From assembly GCA_903847155.1 (NCBI GenBank), contig CAINCU010000028.1, positions 62,001 to 126,000 on the forward strand: 64,000 bases of DNA, read 5' to 3'. The notes beneath the pieces are model-generated. The model was not told the DNA's origin. It ran no database searches and saw only the letters and a program-made list of their open reading frames with translations. The number at the start of each line of letters is the position of its first letter. Position 1 is the stretch's first letter. The stretch is from an uncultured Gallionellaceae bacterium. Its GTDB lineage: Bacteria > Pseudomonadota > Gammaproteobacteria > Burkholderiales > Gallionellaceae. The translations under genes were made by a program, and so were the position numbers. Of this stretch, positions 30,119 through 42,767 are shown piece by piece.

Positions 30119-30805
30119 TTAATTTACTTCAAGCAACTCCACCTCGAACACTAGCGTCGCATTCGGCGGAATCACGCCGCCTGCACCCTGCCTGCCGTAG
30201 CCCATCTCCGGCGGGATCACCAACATGCGCTGACCGCCCACCTTCATGCCCTGCACGCCTTCGTCCCAGCCCGTGATGACCTCGCCCATGCCGAGCTGAA
30301 AGTCGAACGGTTCGTCGCGGTCGCGTGAACTGTCGAACTTGGTGCCCTTGTTCTCCGGCGCGTTCTTGTCGAATAACCAGCCGGTGTAATGCACGGAGAC
30401 CTCTTGCCCTGCTTGCGCCTCAGCACCTTCGCCGAGCTTGGTATCGACCATATCCGTTTTGATGACTTTCAACAGCTTCACCTCGAACACCAGCGTCGCG
30501 TTCGGCGGAATCACCCCGCCCGCACCGCGCGGACCGTAGCCCATCTCCGGCGGAATTACTAGCGTGCGCTGCCCGCCTTCCTTCATCCCCGCCACGCCCT
30601 CGTCCCAGCCCTTGATGACGCGCCCGCCGCCGAGCGGAAAGTCGAACGGCGCATTGCGGTCGAGCGAACTGTCGAACTTCGTGCCTTTGTTCTCCGGTGC
30701 GTTCGCGTCGTACAGCCAGCCGGTGTAATGCACGATTACGGTTTGTCCGGCTTGGGCTTCTGCGCCTTCGCCTAGTTTGGTGTCGGTTTTGATGAGGGTG
30801 GTCAT
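30119..30805 (-). CDS. Tandem two-domain FKBP peptidyl-prolyl isomerase
   Basis: 228 residues made of two near-identical FKBP domains (about 1-114 and 119-228). Each starts with a KTD(M)..[13 protein letters not shown] segment, keeps [21 protein letters not shown] and ends with [11 protein letters not shown]. No signal peptide, so cytoplasmic. The domains resemble each other and the lipoprotein next door more than typical FKBPs would, so the locus carries three successive copies of one module. Both active sites look complete. Confidence 0.92.
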   Translation of the reverse strand: MTTLIKTDTKLGEGAEAQAGQTVIVHYTGWLYDANAPENKGTKFDSSLDRNAPFDFPLGGGRVIKGWDEGVAGMKEGGQRTLVIPPEMGYGPRGAGGVIPPNATLVFEVKLLKVIKTDMVDTKLGEGAEAQAGQEVSVHYTGWLFDKNAPENKGTKFDSSRDRDEPFDFQLGMGEVITGWDEGVQGMKVGGQRMLVIPPEMGYGRQGAGGVIPPNATLVFEVELLEVN

Positions 30806-30869
30806 GCTAATAGCTTTCTTGAGTGGATAATGTTTATTAGTGCAGATTTGGTCAACGCGAATAACTTAT

Positions 30870-31301
30870 TTACTTGGCAGAATTTCTGTTGAGAAATGCA
30901 GCAACAATTGCCTGTGTTTCACAAATGAAATATGCCAAGGTACAAAGGGTTGCTGATATATATAAAGCAACACCTAGCGGAATGCCTGACAAGCCACTTT
31001 TTCCTCCATCAAGGGAAATAATTACATAGCCACCAATTGCGACTATGGGAAGGGCTAAACAAAAATAACTGAACATGGCCATGCCACCCGAATACTCTTC
31101 TGGCACAACAATAGAGCGATGCTTAATAAACAAGTAGATTCTGTATATCAATAGCAGACCAATAAATTGAGAAATTAGGGCAAAGAATTGGAATAGCGAA
31201 TAGAAAGATCCAAAGTTATTCAAATTTCTTGTCACAGTTCCTGCCGTTGTTGCTCCATAAAATCCAAACACCATCAGCAAAAGGAAACTCAGTTTCTTCA
31301 T
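30870..31301 (-). CDS. Hypothetical four-helix membrane protein
   Basis: 143 residues. Signal-like first helix (KKLSFLLLMVFGFYGATTAG), then hydrophobic segments around 35-57, 75-95 and 108-130. The start at ATG 31301 is chosen for the AAGGAG site six bases upstream; 31328 is an in-frame alternative. The DNA is AT-rich compared with metH and the FKBP genes, suggesting acquisition. No family recognised. Confidence 0.65.
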   Translation of the reverse strand: MKKLSFLLLMVFGFYGATTAGTVTRNLNNFGSFYSLFQFFALISQFIGLLLIYRIYLFIKHRSIVVPEEYSGGMAMFSYFCLALPIVAIGGYVIISLDGGKSGLSGIPLGVALYISATLCTLAYFICETQAIVAAFLNRNSAK

Positions 31302-31329
31302 TTTCTTCTCCTTAGCTATCAACTTCAAA

Positions 31330-35052
<3,723 letters not shown>

Positions 35053-35209
35053 GGTGCGCGCTTTCTAAAGGGGCGCGGATTTTAACATGCGGGAACTGCT
35101 GCTTTAACGTTAGAACTACTGCGCCCGTGAAATCTGCGAACCGTTGCAGTACACTTGCCTTCGCATCAGGGAGGTTCTTCTATAACGATTTACAAGTGAG
35201 GAGAGACAC

Positions 35210-36562
35210 ATGCAGCAAACCAAGATTCTGCTGGACGAAGCCGATATTCCGACACACTGGTACAACGTCGTCGCCGACATGCCCAACCCGCCGACTCCGC
35301 CGCTGGGGCCGAACGGGCAACCCATCGGCCCGGAAGCCTTGACGGCGATCTTCCCAATGGCTTTGATCGAGCAGGAAGTCTCGGCGCAACGCTGGATACC
35401 GATTCCCGAGCCGGTGCGCGAAGCTTTGAGCATGTACCGCCCCTCGCCGCTGTTCCGCGCGCACAGGCTGGAAGCCGTACTCGGCACGCCAGCAAAGATC
35501 TATTACAAATACGAAGGCGTTTCTCCCGCTGGTTCGCACAAGGTCAACACCGCCATCCCGCAGGCGTATTACAACAAGCAGGCGGGTATCAAGCGCCTCT
35601 CCACCGAGACCGGTGCGGGTCAATGGGGTTCGGCGATCTCGCTGGCCGGACACATGTTCGGTCTGGAAGTGCGCATCTTCATGGTGCGCGTAAGTTACGA
35701 CCAGAAGCCGTTCCGCCGTTCCATGATGCAGACTTGGGGCGGACAAGTGTTCGCCAGCCCGAGCATGGAAACCAACACCGGACGCGCCATTCTGGCGAAA
35801 GACCCGAACAATCAAGGCTCGCTCGGCATCGCCATTTCCGAAGCGGTGGAAGAAGCCGCTTCGCGCGCCGACACCAACTACGCGCTGGGCTCGGTGCTCA
35901 ACCACGTGTTGCTGCACCAGACCGTCATCGGACAGGAAGCCAAAAAGCAATTTGCAAAAGTTGGCGATTACCCGGACATGATCTTCGCGCCGTGCGGCGG
36001 CGGTTCCAACTTCGGCGGCGTGGCCTTCCCGTTCTTCGCCGACAAGGCGGCGGGCAAGAACATTCGCCTGGTCGCGGTCGAACCGACTTCGTGTCCGACG
36101 CTGACCAAAGGCGTGTATGCCTACGACTTCGGCGACACCGCCGGCTTCACGCCGCTGATGAAAATGTACACGCTGGGTCACGACTTCATGCCGCCCGGCA
36201 TCCATGCGGGCGGTCTGCGCTATCACGGCGATTCGCCGCTGGTGTCGCAGCTGTATCACGAAGGCTTGATCGAAGCGGTGTCGGTGGCGCAACTCGCCAC
36301 CTTTGCGGCGGGTGTCCAGTTCGCGCGCGCCGAAGGCATCATCCCCGCGCCCGAATCCAACCATGCCATCTGCGCCTGCATCGACGAGGCACTGCGCTGC
36401 AAGGAATCCGGCGAAGCGAAAACGCTGTTCTTCAACCTGTCCGGCCACGGCCATTTCGACATGGCCTCTTACGACAAATATTTCGCCGGAGAACTGGATG
36501 ACTTCCACTATCCAGACTCGGCGATACAAGCGTCGCTGGCGAATCTGCCGAAGGTGGGGTGA
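35210..36562 (+). CDS. trpB2: TrpB2-type tryptophan synthase beta-like protein
   Basis: 450 residues, the longer TrpB2 class rather than the usual 400-residue TrpB. PLP lysine K111 in SPAGSHKVNTA, substrate segment ETGAGQWGSA, phosphate-binding APCGGGSNFGG. It can make tryptophan from indole and serine, probably without the standard TrpA partner; no trpA is nearby. Strong GAGGAGAG ribosome site. Divergent from metH. Confidence 0.93.
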   Translation: MQQTKILLDEADIPTHWYNVVADMPNPPTPPLGPNGQPIGPEALTAIFPMALIEQEVSAQRWIPIPEPVREALSMYRPSPLFRAHRLEAVLGTPAKIYYKYEGVSPAGSHKVNTAIPQAYYNKQAGIKRLSTETGAGQWGSAISLAGHMFGLEVRIFMVRVSYDQKPFRRSMMQTWGGQVFASPSMETNTGRAILAKDPNNQGSLGIAISEAVEEAASRADTNYALGSVLNHVLLHQTVIGQEAKKQFAKVGDYPDMIFAPCGGGSNFGGVAFPFFADKAAGKNIRLVAVEPTSCPTLTKGVYAYDFGDTAGFTPLMKMYTLGHDFMPPGIHAGGLRYHGDSPLVSQLYHEGLIEAVSVAQLATFAAGVQFARAEGIIPAPESNHAICACIDEALRCKESGEAKTLFFNLSGHGHFDMASYDKYFAGELDDFHYPDSAIQASLANLPKVG

Positions 36563-36572
36563 TTTACCTGCA

Positions 36573-36600
36573 AGGGTGGGCACGCTGTTTTGCCCACCCT
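36573..36600. repeat. Hairpin element after trpB2
   Basis: AGGGTGGGCA (36573-36582) pairs with TGCCCACCCT (36591-36600) around an 8-base loop. No T tract follows, so it is better called a repeat/mRNA 3' stem than a classic terminator. A related stem lies at 56869-56891. Confidence 0.6.
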
Positions 36601-36604
36601 GCGC

Positions 36605-36680
36605 CAAGCCAATAGGCACGGGCATCTCCATCATGCGAAGTGTGCGGATCGCCTATTGACAGGCATCTTCAGAGGGTTGG
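36605..36680 (-). repeat. Palindromic dispersed repeat, copy 5
   Basis: In minus orientation: left end GCCAATAGGCACGGGCATCTCC, right end GATCGCCTATTGACAGGCATCTTC (split here as GATCGCC and TATTGACAGGC), followed by the family tail GGGTTGG. It is downstream of trpB2 and downstream of the convergent phosphoesterase gene. Confidence 0.8.
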
Positions 36681-36709
36681 CTAACTGGAAACCTCTGGCG
36701 CAGCAGTCA

Positions 36710-37582
36710 CTAGCCCGGCGTTTTCCACACGTCAGCAATCATCTTCTCGCCTGCGCTTTTACCCATGAGCGGCAAGCCGTACATTGCCGAAATGGTACGC
36801 AACACGGTGTAGTGGTTGATGCGCTGCGCCGATTTGCCGGGCTGCACCGTCGCACCAACGAAGAGGGTGGCGATGCGATTGCCTTCCGAGTTATCGTCTT
36901 CATCCCACGTCACGATCAGCAAGCTGTTGTGCGCTAGTGCCCACTGCGCATAACGTTCGATGTTCTGCGCCAGCCACGCATCGCCCTGCGCGATGCTGCC
37001 GTCGTGCATATCGTTGCGTTGATCCGGCACCAGCAAAGACACCGTCGGCAGTTTGGAAAAATCCTGCGGGAAAGCGCTGAATGGTTGGTTGAACGCTGCC
37101 AGCTCCTGCCAGTCCGCCGCCGGATTATGTTTGCGCATGTAAGCGTCATTACTGCATTCAGTAAAGCCCGCCTGCGGCATGGATTCCGAGTAAGTGGCGA
37201 AGCTCAGGCCATGCGCAATCAACGCACTGGCCAGATTCTCGCCCTGCATCTCCAACGGGCATGCATCGTCGCGCACGCCGCGCGTTGAACCGGAAAACAG
37301 CGCCAGATAATTCGGCTGACTGGGATGGGTGACACCGAACGAATTAGTGAACAGCACGCCGCGTTGCGCCAGTGCGTTGATGAAAGGCGCGTCCGCGTTG
37401 CCGATGATCTTGGAGAACGGCTTGTTCTCTTCGATAACGATGACGATGTGATCGGGGCGCGGCAAGGGATGCGCCGCTGCACTGGCGGCTGGCACAAAAC
37501 CCAACATCGCCAACGCCAGCAACGCAGTACAAAATCCGTTCGCCCTGAGCGAAGTCGAAGGGCGTTGTGTAAACGTCATCAT
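36710..37582 (-). CDS. Secreted phosphoesterase (AcpA / phospholipase C-like family)
   Basis: 290 residues. The signal peptide ends near AASAAA (about residue 36). The catalytic fold follows: HIVIVIEENKPF near residue 46, the nucleophile region GVTHPSQPNYLALFSGST, and the metal-binding VTWDEDDNSEGNRIATLFVG near the C-terminus. This matches alkaline-phosphatase-superfamily phosphoesterases; the substrate is unknown. Residues 8-16 (PSTSLRANG) are the translation of a dispersed repeat inserted in the signal-peptide n-region. Confidence 0.85.
   Translation of the reverse strand: MMTFTQRPSTSLRANGFCTALLALAMLGFVPAASAAAHPLPRPDHIVIVIEENKPFSKIIGNADAPFINALAQRGVLFTNSFGVTHPSQPNYLALFSGSTRGVRDDACPLEMQGENLASALIAHGLSFATYSESMPQAGFTECSNDAYMRKHNPAADWQELAAFNQPFSAFPQDFSKLPTVSLLVPDQRNDMHDGSIAQGDAWLAQNIERYAQWALAHNSLLIVTWDEDDNSEGNRIATLFVGATVQPGKSAQRINHYTVLRTISAMYGLPLMGKSAGEKMIADVWKTPG
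37536..37564 (-). repeat. Dispersed CCGTTCGCCCTGAGC element inside the signal-peptide code
   Basis: The repeat (variant CTGAGCGAAGTCGAAGGGCG) is fully inside the 5' coding region of the phosphoesterase and kept in frame. Confidence 0.8.
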
Positions 37583-37588
37583 GATTTT

Positions 37589-37786
37589 TTATTCCTGCGG
37601 TTCAGCTTGTTGATCGCCGGTTGCTGGTGATTCCGCTAACGGCGTTTTCTTAGGTCGGTTCTTGCTCGGATCGGCAAAGCGAAAACGCCCGAACAGCACG
37701 CATCCCTTCATGCCCATGTCGCACGGAATATTGTTCACGCGCAAACAAATGCCATCAACCTCGTGCGGACAACCCCAGCCACTCAT
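37589..37786 (-). CDS. Small conserved-looking cysteine protein (65 aa)
   Basis: 65 residues starting MSGWGCPHEVDGICLRVNN. Four cysteines (C6, C14, C22, C29) in the first half could bind metal; the second half is Lys/Pro/Glu-rich and probably disordered. AAGGA lies nine bases before the ATG. It stands 6 bp upstream of the phosphoesterase start region, same strand. I know no function for it. Confidence 0.6.
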   Translation of the reverse strand: MSGWGCPHEVDGICLRVNNIPCDMGMKGCVLFGRFRFADPSKNRPKKTPLAESPATGDQQAEPQE

Positions 37787-37815
37787 TTTCCAAATCCTTC
37801 AGCTAAACAAAAATG

Positions 37816-37848
37816 CCGTTCGCCCTGAGCCTGTCGAAGGGTGAACGG
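37816..37848. repeat. Dispersed CCGTTCGCCCTGAGCCTGTCGAAG element
   Basis: Single copy with self-complementary ends (CCGTTC ... GAACGG), between YjdM and the small cysteine protein. Confidence 0.8.
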
Positions 37849-37859
37849 ATAACAATCTA

Positions 37860-38201
37860 TCAAGCCTTCTTCACAAACTCAGTCTTCAACTGCATCGCGC
37901 CGATGCCGTCTATTTTACAGTCGATGTCATGGTCGCCATCCACCAGCCGGATGTTCTTCACCTTGGTTCCCACCTTCACCACCGACGACGAACCCTTGAC
38001 CTTCAAGTCCTTGATCACCGTCACCGAATCGCCATCCACCAGCACATTGCCGAACGCATCCTTGTAAACGCGAGCCTGCTCGCCGCTGTCGGCTGGCGCA
38101 TCCTTGGCCCACTCGTGCGCGCACTCGGGACAGACGTAATTGCTGCCGTCTTCGTAGGTGTATTCGGAACTGCATTTGGGGCATTTGGGTAAAGCGGTCA
38201 T
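37860..38201 (-). CDS. yjdM: YjdM/PhnA-type zinc-ribbon protein
   Basis: 113 residues. An N-terminal zinc ribbon (CPKC near 8-11 and CPEC near 24-27) is followed by a beta-rich C-terminal domain ([26 protein letters not shown]). This is the PhnA/YjdM family, historically tied to alkylphosphonate genes, but no phn genes are nearby. AGGA before the ATG supports the start. Confidence 0.92.
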   Translation of the reverse strand: MTALPKCPKCSSEYTYEDGSNYVCPECAHEWAKDAPADSGEQARVYKDAFGNVLVDGDSVTVIKDLKVKGSSSVVKVGTKVKNIRLVDGDHDIDCKIDGIGAMQLKTEFVKKA

Positions 38202-38232
38202 GGTGATTCCTGTTAATGATTTGAAAAAATAG

Positions 38233-38298
38233 GTAGCCTGGATGAAGCGCAGCGAAATCCGGGAGAGATCAACCCGGATTACATTTCATCCGGGCTAC
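38233..38298. repeat. GTAGCCTGGATGAAGCGCAG-type inverted repeat
   Basis: Left half 38233-38263 (ending AAATCCGGG) and right half 38273-38298 (CCCGGATT ... ATCCGGGCTAC) form a long imperfect hairpin. This element type is widespread in proteobacterial intergenic DNA. Confidence 0.75.
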
Positions 38299-38317
38299 GC
38301 GTAGCTACTACGCAGCG

Positions 38318-39064
38318 CTAGTCCTTGGCATCAGCATTCGTCTGTAATGATTGTTGCGGATTAGCATATAAGCCAAGCAGTTGCTTGGCCAACTCTGCTG
38401 TAGTTCTGTGTTTTAACTCTGAATTTGCGTCGGGGATGCTTGAGATAACCTGAACTGCCATACCTACAGCATTGATGCGTTCCAATACTGTCACATACTC
38501 CTTCGACTGAGAAAGGATAGAGCGGTAGATCAGTAAGAACGAACCACCAATGAAGCTAATAAGAACACCAGAAGCAGATGCGATGATTGACACAGGCAAC
38601 CTGTCAGGGTTCTGTGCTACTTGCAAAAGACCGTACATTACAAATCCAAACCCGCAAAACATCACCAGCAGAGTAAGCCAGTAAATGGAACGAACTTGGC
38701 TAAGATTTCGATCTAGATAGCTCTCAAGCTTTGCTCTGGCCAAATCCCAAGCAAGCTGTGGCCTCTCAGGATGTTCTCGCAATCGTTCTTCAACAAGTTC
38801 TACTTTTTTTTCTCTAACCTGTTGCTCAATCAAATTTTGGTAGGCGATAACTCCTGCTGTAATAACCCCTGAAGCAACTCCTACTGTGAACACAAATAGC
38901 CTAGCAAAATTCTTATCTAGAACTCCTATTTCGGAGAGCAGGCCGACACCAAGCGCAAGCGAACCAAGAATGGCAACGGCAACTAACGATCTACGGATGT
39001 GAGTCTTGTCGCTCTGCCACGCCTTCAGAAGCAAGGCGGGCATCGACATGTAGGAATTGAGCAT
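38318..39064 (-). CDS. Membrane protein resembling TRADD-N-associated membrane domain proteins
   Basis: 248 residues. Two N-terminal transmembrane helices (about 27-47, 55-75), a charged helix (EQQVREKKVELVEERLREH), then two more helices (about 127-150, 158-180). The stretch ESYLDRNLSQVRSIYWLT... with SGVLISFIGGSFLLIYR and a following coiled segment resembles the membrane domain described beside TRADD-N domains in predicted NTP-dependent conflict systems (recalled from the literature, not searched). Neighbours are a BrnT-type toxin-antitoxin pair, which fits an accessory role. AT-rich compared with ubiE. Start uncertain (39064 or 39049). Confidence 0.6.
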   Translation of the reverse strand: MLNSYMSMPALLLKAWQSDKTHIRRSLVAVAILGSLALGVGLLSEIGVLDKNFARLFVFTVGVASGVITAGVIAYQNLIEQQVREKKVELVEERLREHPERPQLAWDLARAKLESYLDRNLSQVRSIYWLTLLVMFCGFGFVMYGLLQVAQNPDRLPVSIIASASGVLISFIGGSFLLIYRSILSQSKEYVTVLERINAVGMAVQVISSIPDANSELKHRTTAELAKQLLGLYANPQQSLQTNADAKD

Positions 39065-39073
39065 GAGAAAGAG

Positions 39074-39313
39074 CTAACCCACTTTTCGCTTGGCACTTGC
39101 GTGCGGCGTTAAGCCCGCAGACTTGGCTATTTGCAACAAGCCAAGCAGGGCTTCGTTAACGGCTGTAGCAGTGGGAAATGCTTTGGCGACCTTATCGTCC
39201 AGCAATACGAGGTTCGTTCCTTTTGCATAGCGTGCGGCATATTTACCGCGAACGCCTTTTCCCAAATCTTCGCGACGATACTCGGGGCGCATTTCATCTT
39301 TATCCTTGCTCAT
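39074..39313 (-). CDS. Antitoxin partner of the BrnT-type toxin
   Basis: 79 residues from ATG 39313 (alternative 39328). The sequence EMRPEYRREDLGKGVRGKYAARYAKGTNLVLLDDKVAKAFP followed by VNEALLGLL matches a common antitoxin pattern with an N-terminal toxin-binding stretch and a C-terminal ribbon-helix-helix-like segment. It overlaps the toxin end by about 14 bp, with GAGG five bases before the ATG. Confidence 0.75.
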   Translation of the reverse strand: MSKDKDEMRPEYRREDLGKGVRGKYAARYAKGTNLVLLDDKVAKAFPTATAVNEALLGLLQIAKSAGLTPHASAKRKVG

Positions 39314-39575
39314 ATATTCCTCGCTCATGTCGTGTTGCCTTGCGGGCACTGATAATGCGAATGCTGCGACTTTCATCAAGATACACAACTGCTAGCACTC
39401 GATTTTTGTTTGAAATTCCAAAGGTCAGCAAACGATGTTCACCAACTGAATGATCCGGGTCATTGAATGTATAGGACAGCGGGTCACTGAAAACGGTAGC
39501 TGCTTCTACAAAAGTGATGTTGTGTTTGCCTTTGTTAGCTAATGCCTTTGCCTCATCCCATTCAAACTTTAGCAT
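39300..39575 (-). CDS. brnT: BrnT-type ribonuclease toxin
   Basis: 91 residues. FEWDEAKALANKGKHNITFVEAA, then DPLSYTFNDPDHSVGEHRLLTFG, VYLDESRSIRIISARKATRHER: these are the BrnT hallmarks, including the conserved KH, the EHR segment and the R-x-I-S-A-R-K-A catalytic strand. The family is a type II RNase toxin. It precedes and overlaps its antitoxin gene, the usual BrnT order. It probably controls its own operon together with the antitoxin. Confidence 0.87.
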   Translation of the reverse strand: MLKFEWDEAKALANKGKHNITFVEAATVFSDPLSYTFNDPDHSVGEHRLLTFGISNKNRVLAVVYLDESRSIRIISARKATRHERGIYEQG

Positions 39576-39610
39576 TGGATAAACTTTCCAAACTTGTTAG
39601 GTTGGAAGAA

Positions 39611-40342
39611 TCATAGCTTATAGCCTCTATGCACCGCCACCACCCCGCCCGTCATATTGAAATACTCAACCCGCTCCAACCCCGCGTCGATCATCATCTG
39701 TTTCATCTCTTCCTGTCCCGGATGCATACGGATGGATTCGGCGAGGTAGCGGTAGCTTTCAGAATCGTTGGCGATGAGTTCGCCCATCTTGGGCAGCAGC
39801 TTGAAGGAATACAGGTCGTAGATCTTTTCCAGCGGTTTGGCGATCTTGGAGAATTCCAGCACGATGACGCGGCCACCGGGTTTGAGCACGCGCTTCATTT
39901 CGCGCAGGGCAGCATCTTTGTGGGTGACGTTGCGCAGGCCGAAGGCGATGCTGACGCAGTCGAAATAGTTGTCGGGGAACGGCAGGTGTTCGGCGTCGCA
40001 TTGCGCGGTGGGGATGGGGCTGCCGTCGTCTATCATGCGGTCGCGTCCCACGCGCAGCATGGCGTTGTTGATGTCGGTGAGTACCACTTGTCCGGTGCGC
40101 CCGACTTTTTTCAGGAACAGTTTGGTCATGTCGCCCGAGCCGCCCGCCACGTCCAGCACGCGCTGGCCTTCGTGCACGTTGGCCAAGCCCACGGCGAACG
40201 GCTTCCATAGGCGGTGCAGGCCGCCTGACATGAGGTCGTTCATGATGTCGTATTTGCTGGCGACGGAGGTGAACACGCCCGCGACGTGTTTGGCCTTTTC
40301 TTCTTCGGCGACGGTTTTGAATCCGAAATGGGTGTTTGCCAT
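39611..40342 (-). CDS. ubiE: Ubiquinone/menaquinone C-methyltransferase
   Basis: 243 residues. [42 protein letters not shown] (SAM motif I), [26 protein letters not shown] and [14 protein letters not shown] are typical. It methylates the quinone ring precursor. AGGAG seven bases before the ATG. It is the last gene of the lpoA-to-ubiE run; ubiH lies 12 kb away. Confidence 0.97.
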   Translation of the reverse strand: MANTHFGFKTVAEEEKAKHVAGVFTSVASKYDIMNDLMSGGLHRLWKPFAVGLANVHEGQRVLDVAGGSGDMTKLFLKKVGRTGQVVLTDINNAMLRVGRDRMIDDGSPIPTAQCDAEHLPFPDNYFDCVSIAFGLRNVTHKDAALREMKRVLKPGGRVIVLEFSKIAKPLEKIYDLYSFKLLPKMGELIANDSESYRYLAESIRMHPGQEEMKQMMIDAGLERVEYFNMTGGVVAVHRGYKL

Positions 40343-40364
40343 GTTGATGCTCCTATGCTGTTGG

Positions 40365-40396
40365 CGTTCAACCCTTAGCCTGGCTCAGGGCGAACG
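40365..40396. repeat. Degenerate CGTTC...GAACG hairpin between DUF971 gene and ubiE
   Basis: CGTTC-CCCT-AGCC pairs with GGCT-AGGG-GAACG with single-base bulges. It is related to the CCGTTCGCCCTGAGC family. Confidence 0.6.
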
Positions 40397-40405
40397 ACCT
40401 TTCAT

Positions 40406-40756
40406 TTATTTATCGCGCGATGCGCCCGCTGCTTCCAGTTTGTTCAGATATTCCTGCCAGATGGCGTCCTGATATTTGCCCAGTTCGTACAGATATTCCC
40501 AGGTGAACAGGCCGCTGTCGTGGCCGTCGTCGAACACCAGTTTGACGGCGTAGCTGCCGGCAGGTTCGATCTCCACCAACAGCACGTTGCGTTTGCCGAC
40601 TTGCAGCGTCTCTTGTCCGGGACCGTGGCCGCGCACTTCGGCGGAGGGCGAATTCACGCGCAGGAATTCGAACGGCAGCTTGAATCGTGAACCTTCATCG
40701 AAGGCGATCTCCAGCATTTTGGATTGTTTGTGCAAGGTGATTTCAGTAGGGATCAT
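40406..40756 (-). CDS. DUF971 protein (GBBH-like N-terminal domain)
   Basis: 116 residues, single DUF971 domain: P.EI.LHK.S..LEI.FD.G..F.LP.EFLRV.SPSAEVRGHG and FDDGHDSGLFTWEYLYELG. The same domain occurs N-terminal in gamma-butyrobetaine hydroxylase and is often encoded beside ubiE in betaproteobacteria; its biochemical role is not settled. Its ATG overlaps the hldC stop (ATGA). Confidence 0.92.
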   Translation of the reverse strand: MIPTEITLHKQSKMLEIAFDEGSRFKLPFEFLRVNSPSAEVRGHGPGQETLQVGKRNVLLVEIEPAGSYAVKLVFDDGHDSGLFTWEYLYELGKYQDAIWQEYLNKLEAAGASRDK

Positions 40757-41238
40757 AGTGAGCGTATTTTCTTGAGTAATAAGGTTGTGGAACGTTCATG
40801 CAGGAACGGGATGCTGTGGACGGTGCCGCCCCAGCCTTGCACTTCTTTGCTGCCGACAATGTTTTCCGGTTTCCAGTCGCCGCCCTTGACCAGCACATCG
40901 GGATGGCAGGCAAGGATAAGGTTGAGCGGTGTGTCTTCTTCAAACACTACCACCAGACTGACGGCTTCCAGCGCGGCCAGCACGGCGAGGCGATCGCCCT
41001 GCTGGTTGATGGGACGGTCATCGCCTTTGCCCTGACGCTTCACCGAAGCATCGCTGTTCACGCCGATGATGAGCGATGCGCCGAGGGCGCGGGCTTGTGC
41101 CAGATAGGTGACATGACCGCGATGCAGCACATCGAAGCAGCCGTTGGTGAACACCAGCGGGCGCGGCAACGCGGCAACTTTCGCCGCGAGATCTTGCGCC
41201 GTACAGATTTTGTTTTCGAAAGCGGGAGTCGGGTACAC
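40753..41238 (-). CDS. hldC: D-glycero-beta-D-manno-heptose-1-phosphate adenylyltransferase (HldC/RfaE2)
   Basis: 161 residues, stand-alone nucleotidyltransferase half of HldE. VFTNGCFDVLHRGHVTYLAQA carries the HxGH motif, then GVNSDASVKR, and ISSKVEx-like tail region replaced by IPFLHERSTTLLLKKI, which keeps the STT segment. It makes ADP-heptose for LPS inner core. Starts with GTG one base after the dolP stop codon, GGA five bases upstream. Confidence 0.93.
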   Translation of the reverse strand: MYPTPAFENKICTAQDLAAKVAALPRPLVFTNGCFDVLHRGHVTYLAQARALGASLIIGVNSDASVKRQGKGDDRPINQQGDRLAVLAALEAVSLVVVFEEDTPLNLILACHPDVLVKGGDWKPENIVGSKEVQGWGGTVHSIPFLHERSTTLLLKKIRSL

Positions 41239-41239
41239 G

Positions 41240-41790
41240 CTAATCCATATACTCGAACACGCGCACGACTTTCTGTACGCCCGTCGTGGTGCTGGCTATT
41301 TCAGATGATGCATCCGCTTCGGCATGGGTCACGATGCCCATGAGATAAACCACGCCGCTTTCGGTATAGACTTTGATGTGATCGCGGTTGAAAGCTTTGC
41401 TGCTCAGGAAGCGCTTTTGCACGTCGCCGGTCACGCCGGAATCGCTGCTGCGCGCACCGCTGCTGGACACGCCCGCCACTTGCAGTTCATTGGCGATACC
41501 TTTCACCGGCGGGATGCCGCCGACAGTGCGCTCGATGTCGATCTTGGCCGCCTCATTGGGAACCTGACCGGTGATCAGCGCATAGCGATTGAAGCAAGTC
41601 ACATGCGTCTGCGCGTTGAATTTGTATTTCTCCGCGATGCGTTGTTGCGCTTTGGATTCGATGTTCTGGTCATCCAGCACCGTACCTTGAGTGCGCCGTT
41701 CGTTTGCGGCATTCAAACCGCCGCCCATCTGCGCACAACCTGACATGACTCCTGCCGCCAGCAATACCGCCAATATCCATACATTACGCA

Positions 41791-41791
<1 letters not shown>
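41240..41791 (-). CDS. dolP: BON-domain outer-membrane lipoprotein (DolP/YraP-like)
   Basis: 183 residues. Lipobox MSGC (Cys about 19), then two BON domains (about 45-112 and 118-183; VYTESGVVYLMGIVTHAEAD in the second). DolP supports outer-membrane integrity and BAM function in enterobacteria. GGAGG six bases before ATG 41791 fixes the start, and the ATG shares a base with the diaA stop. The order lpoA-yraN-diaA-dolP equals that of E. coli yraM-N-O-P. Confidence 0.92.
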
Positions 41792-42384
<593 letters not shown>

Positions 42385-42422
42385 TCAGTTGATGAGTGTT
42401 AATGAATGCGCCGAATTCTACC

Positions 42423-42767
42423 TTAAACCTCGAAAGCGTTCTTCAGCCACTCGATACCCGACTTGCCATCGGCAGCAGTCAACAGCAGCGCATCGAAACG
42501 ACAGGGCGGAATGCGCGGCAGGCTGGCGAGGTAATGTTGTGCGGTATGAATGAGTTTGGCTTGTTTGCGCGCATCAATGCTGGCGGCGGCTCCGCCGAAG
42601 TCGCTGCTACCGCGCAGTCGCACTTCGGCAAACACCAGCGTTTCGCCTTCGCGCAGGATCAGGTCGATCTCGCCCATGCGGCAGCGGTAATTGGCTTGCA
42701 CCAGCTGCAATCCGCGCTGCTGCAAGTAGCGCGCGGCAGTTTGTTCGGCCTGCGCGCCGGGCTTCAT
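42423..42767 (-). CDS. yraN: YraN/UPF0102 family nuclease-like protein
   Basis: 114 residues. GAQAEQTAARYLQQRGLQLVQANYRCRMGEIDLILREGETLVFAEVRLR shows the restriction-endonuclease-like core E..A..yL...G...l..N.R...GEIDLI....lVFVEVK; here the usual VEVK ends as AEVR. ATG 42767 overlaps the lpoA stop (ATGA), fixing the start; a longer frame runs through lpoA in another phase. Cellular role unclear. Confidence 0.93.
   Translation of the reverse strand: MKPGAQAEQTAARYLQQRGLQLVQANYRCRMGEIDLILREGETLVFAEVRLRGSSDFGGAAASIDARKQAKLIHTAQHYLASLPRIPPCRFDALLLTAADGKSGIEWLKNAFEV

Noticed and set aside
35053-35209. Cobalamin or SAM riboswitch between metH and trpB2
   Set aside because: At 157 bp with ribosome sites at both ends, no B12-box or SAM-box consensus was visible.
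35180-36634. Long minus-strand frame of 484 codons opposite trpB2
   Set aside because: It is the antisense shadow of trpB2, whose plus-strand product has all catalytic motifs and a strong ribosome site; the shadow has no recognisable domain.
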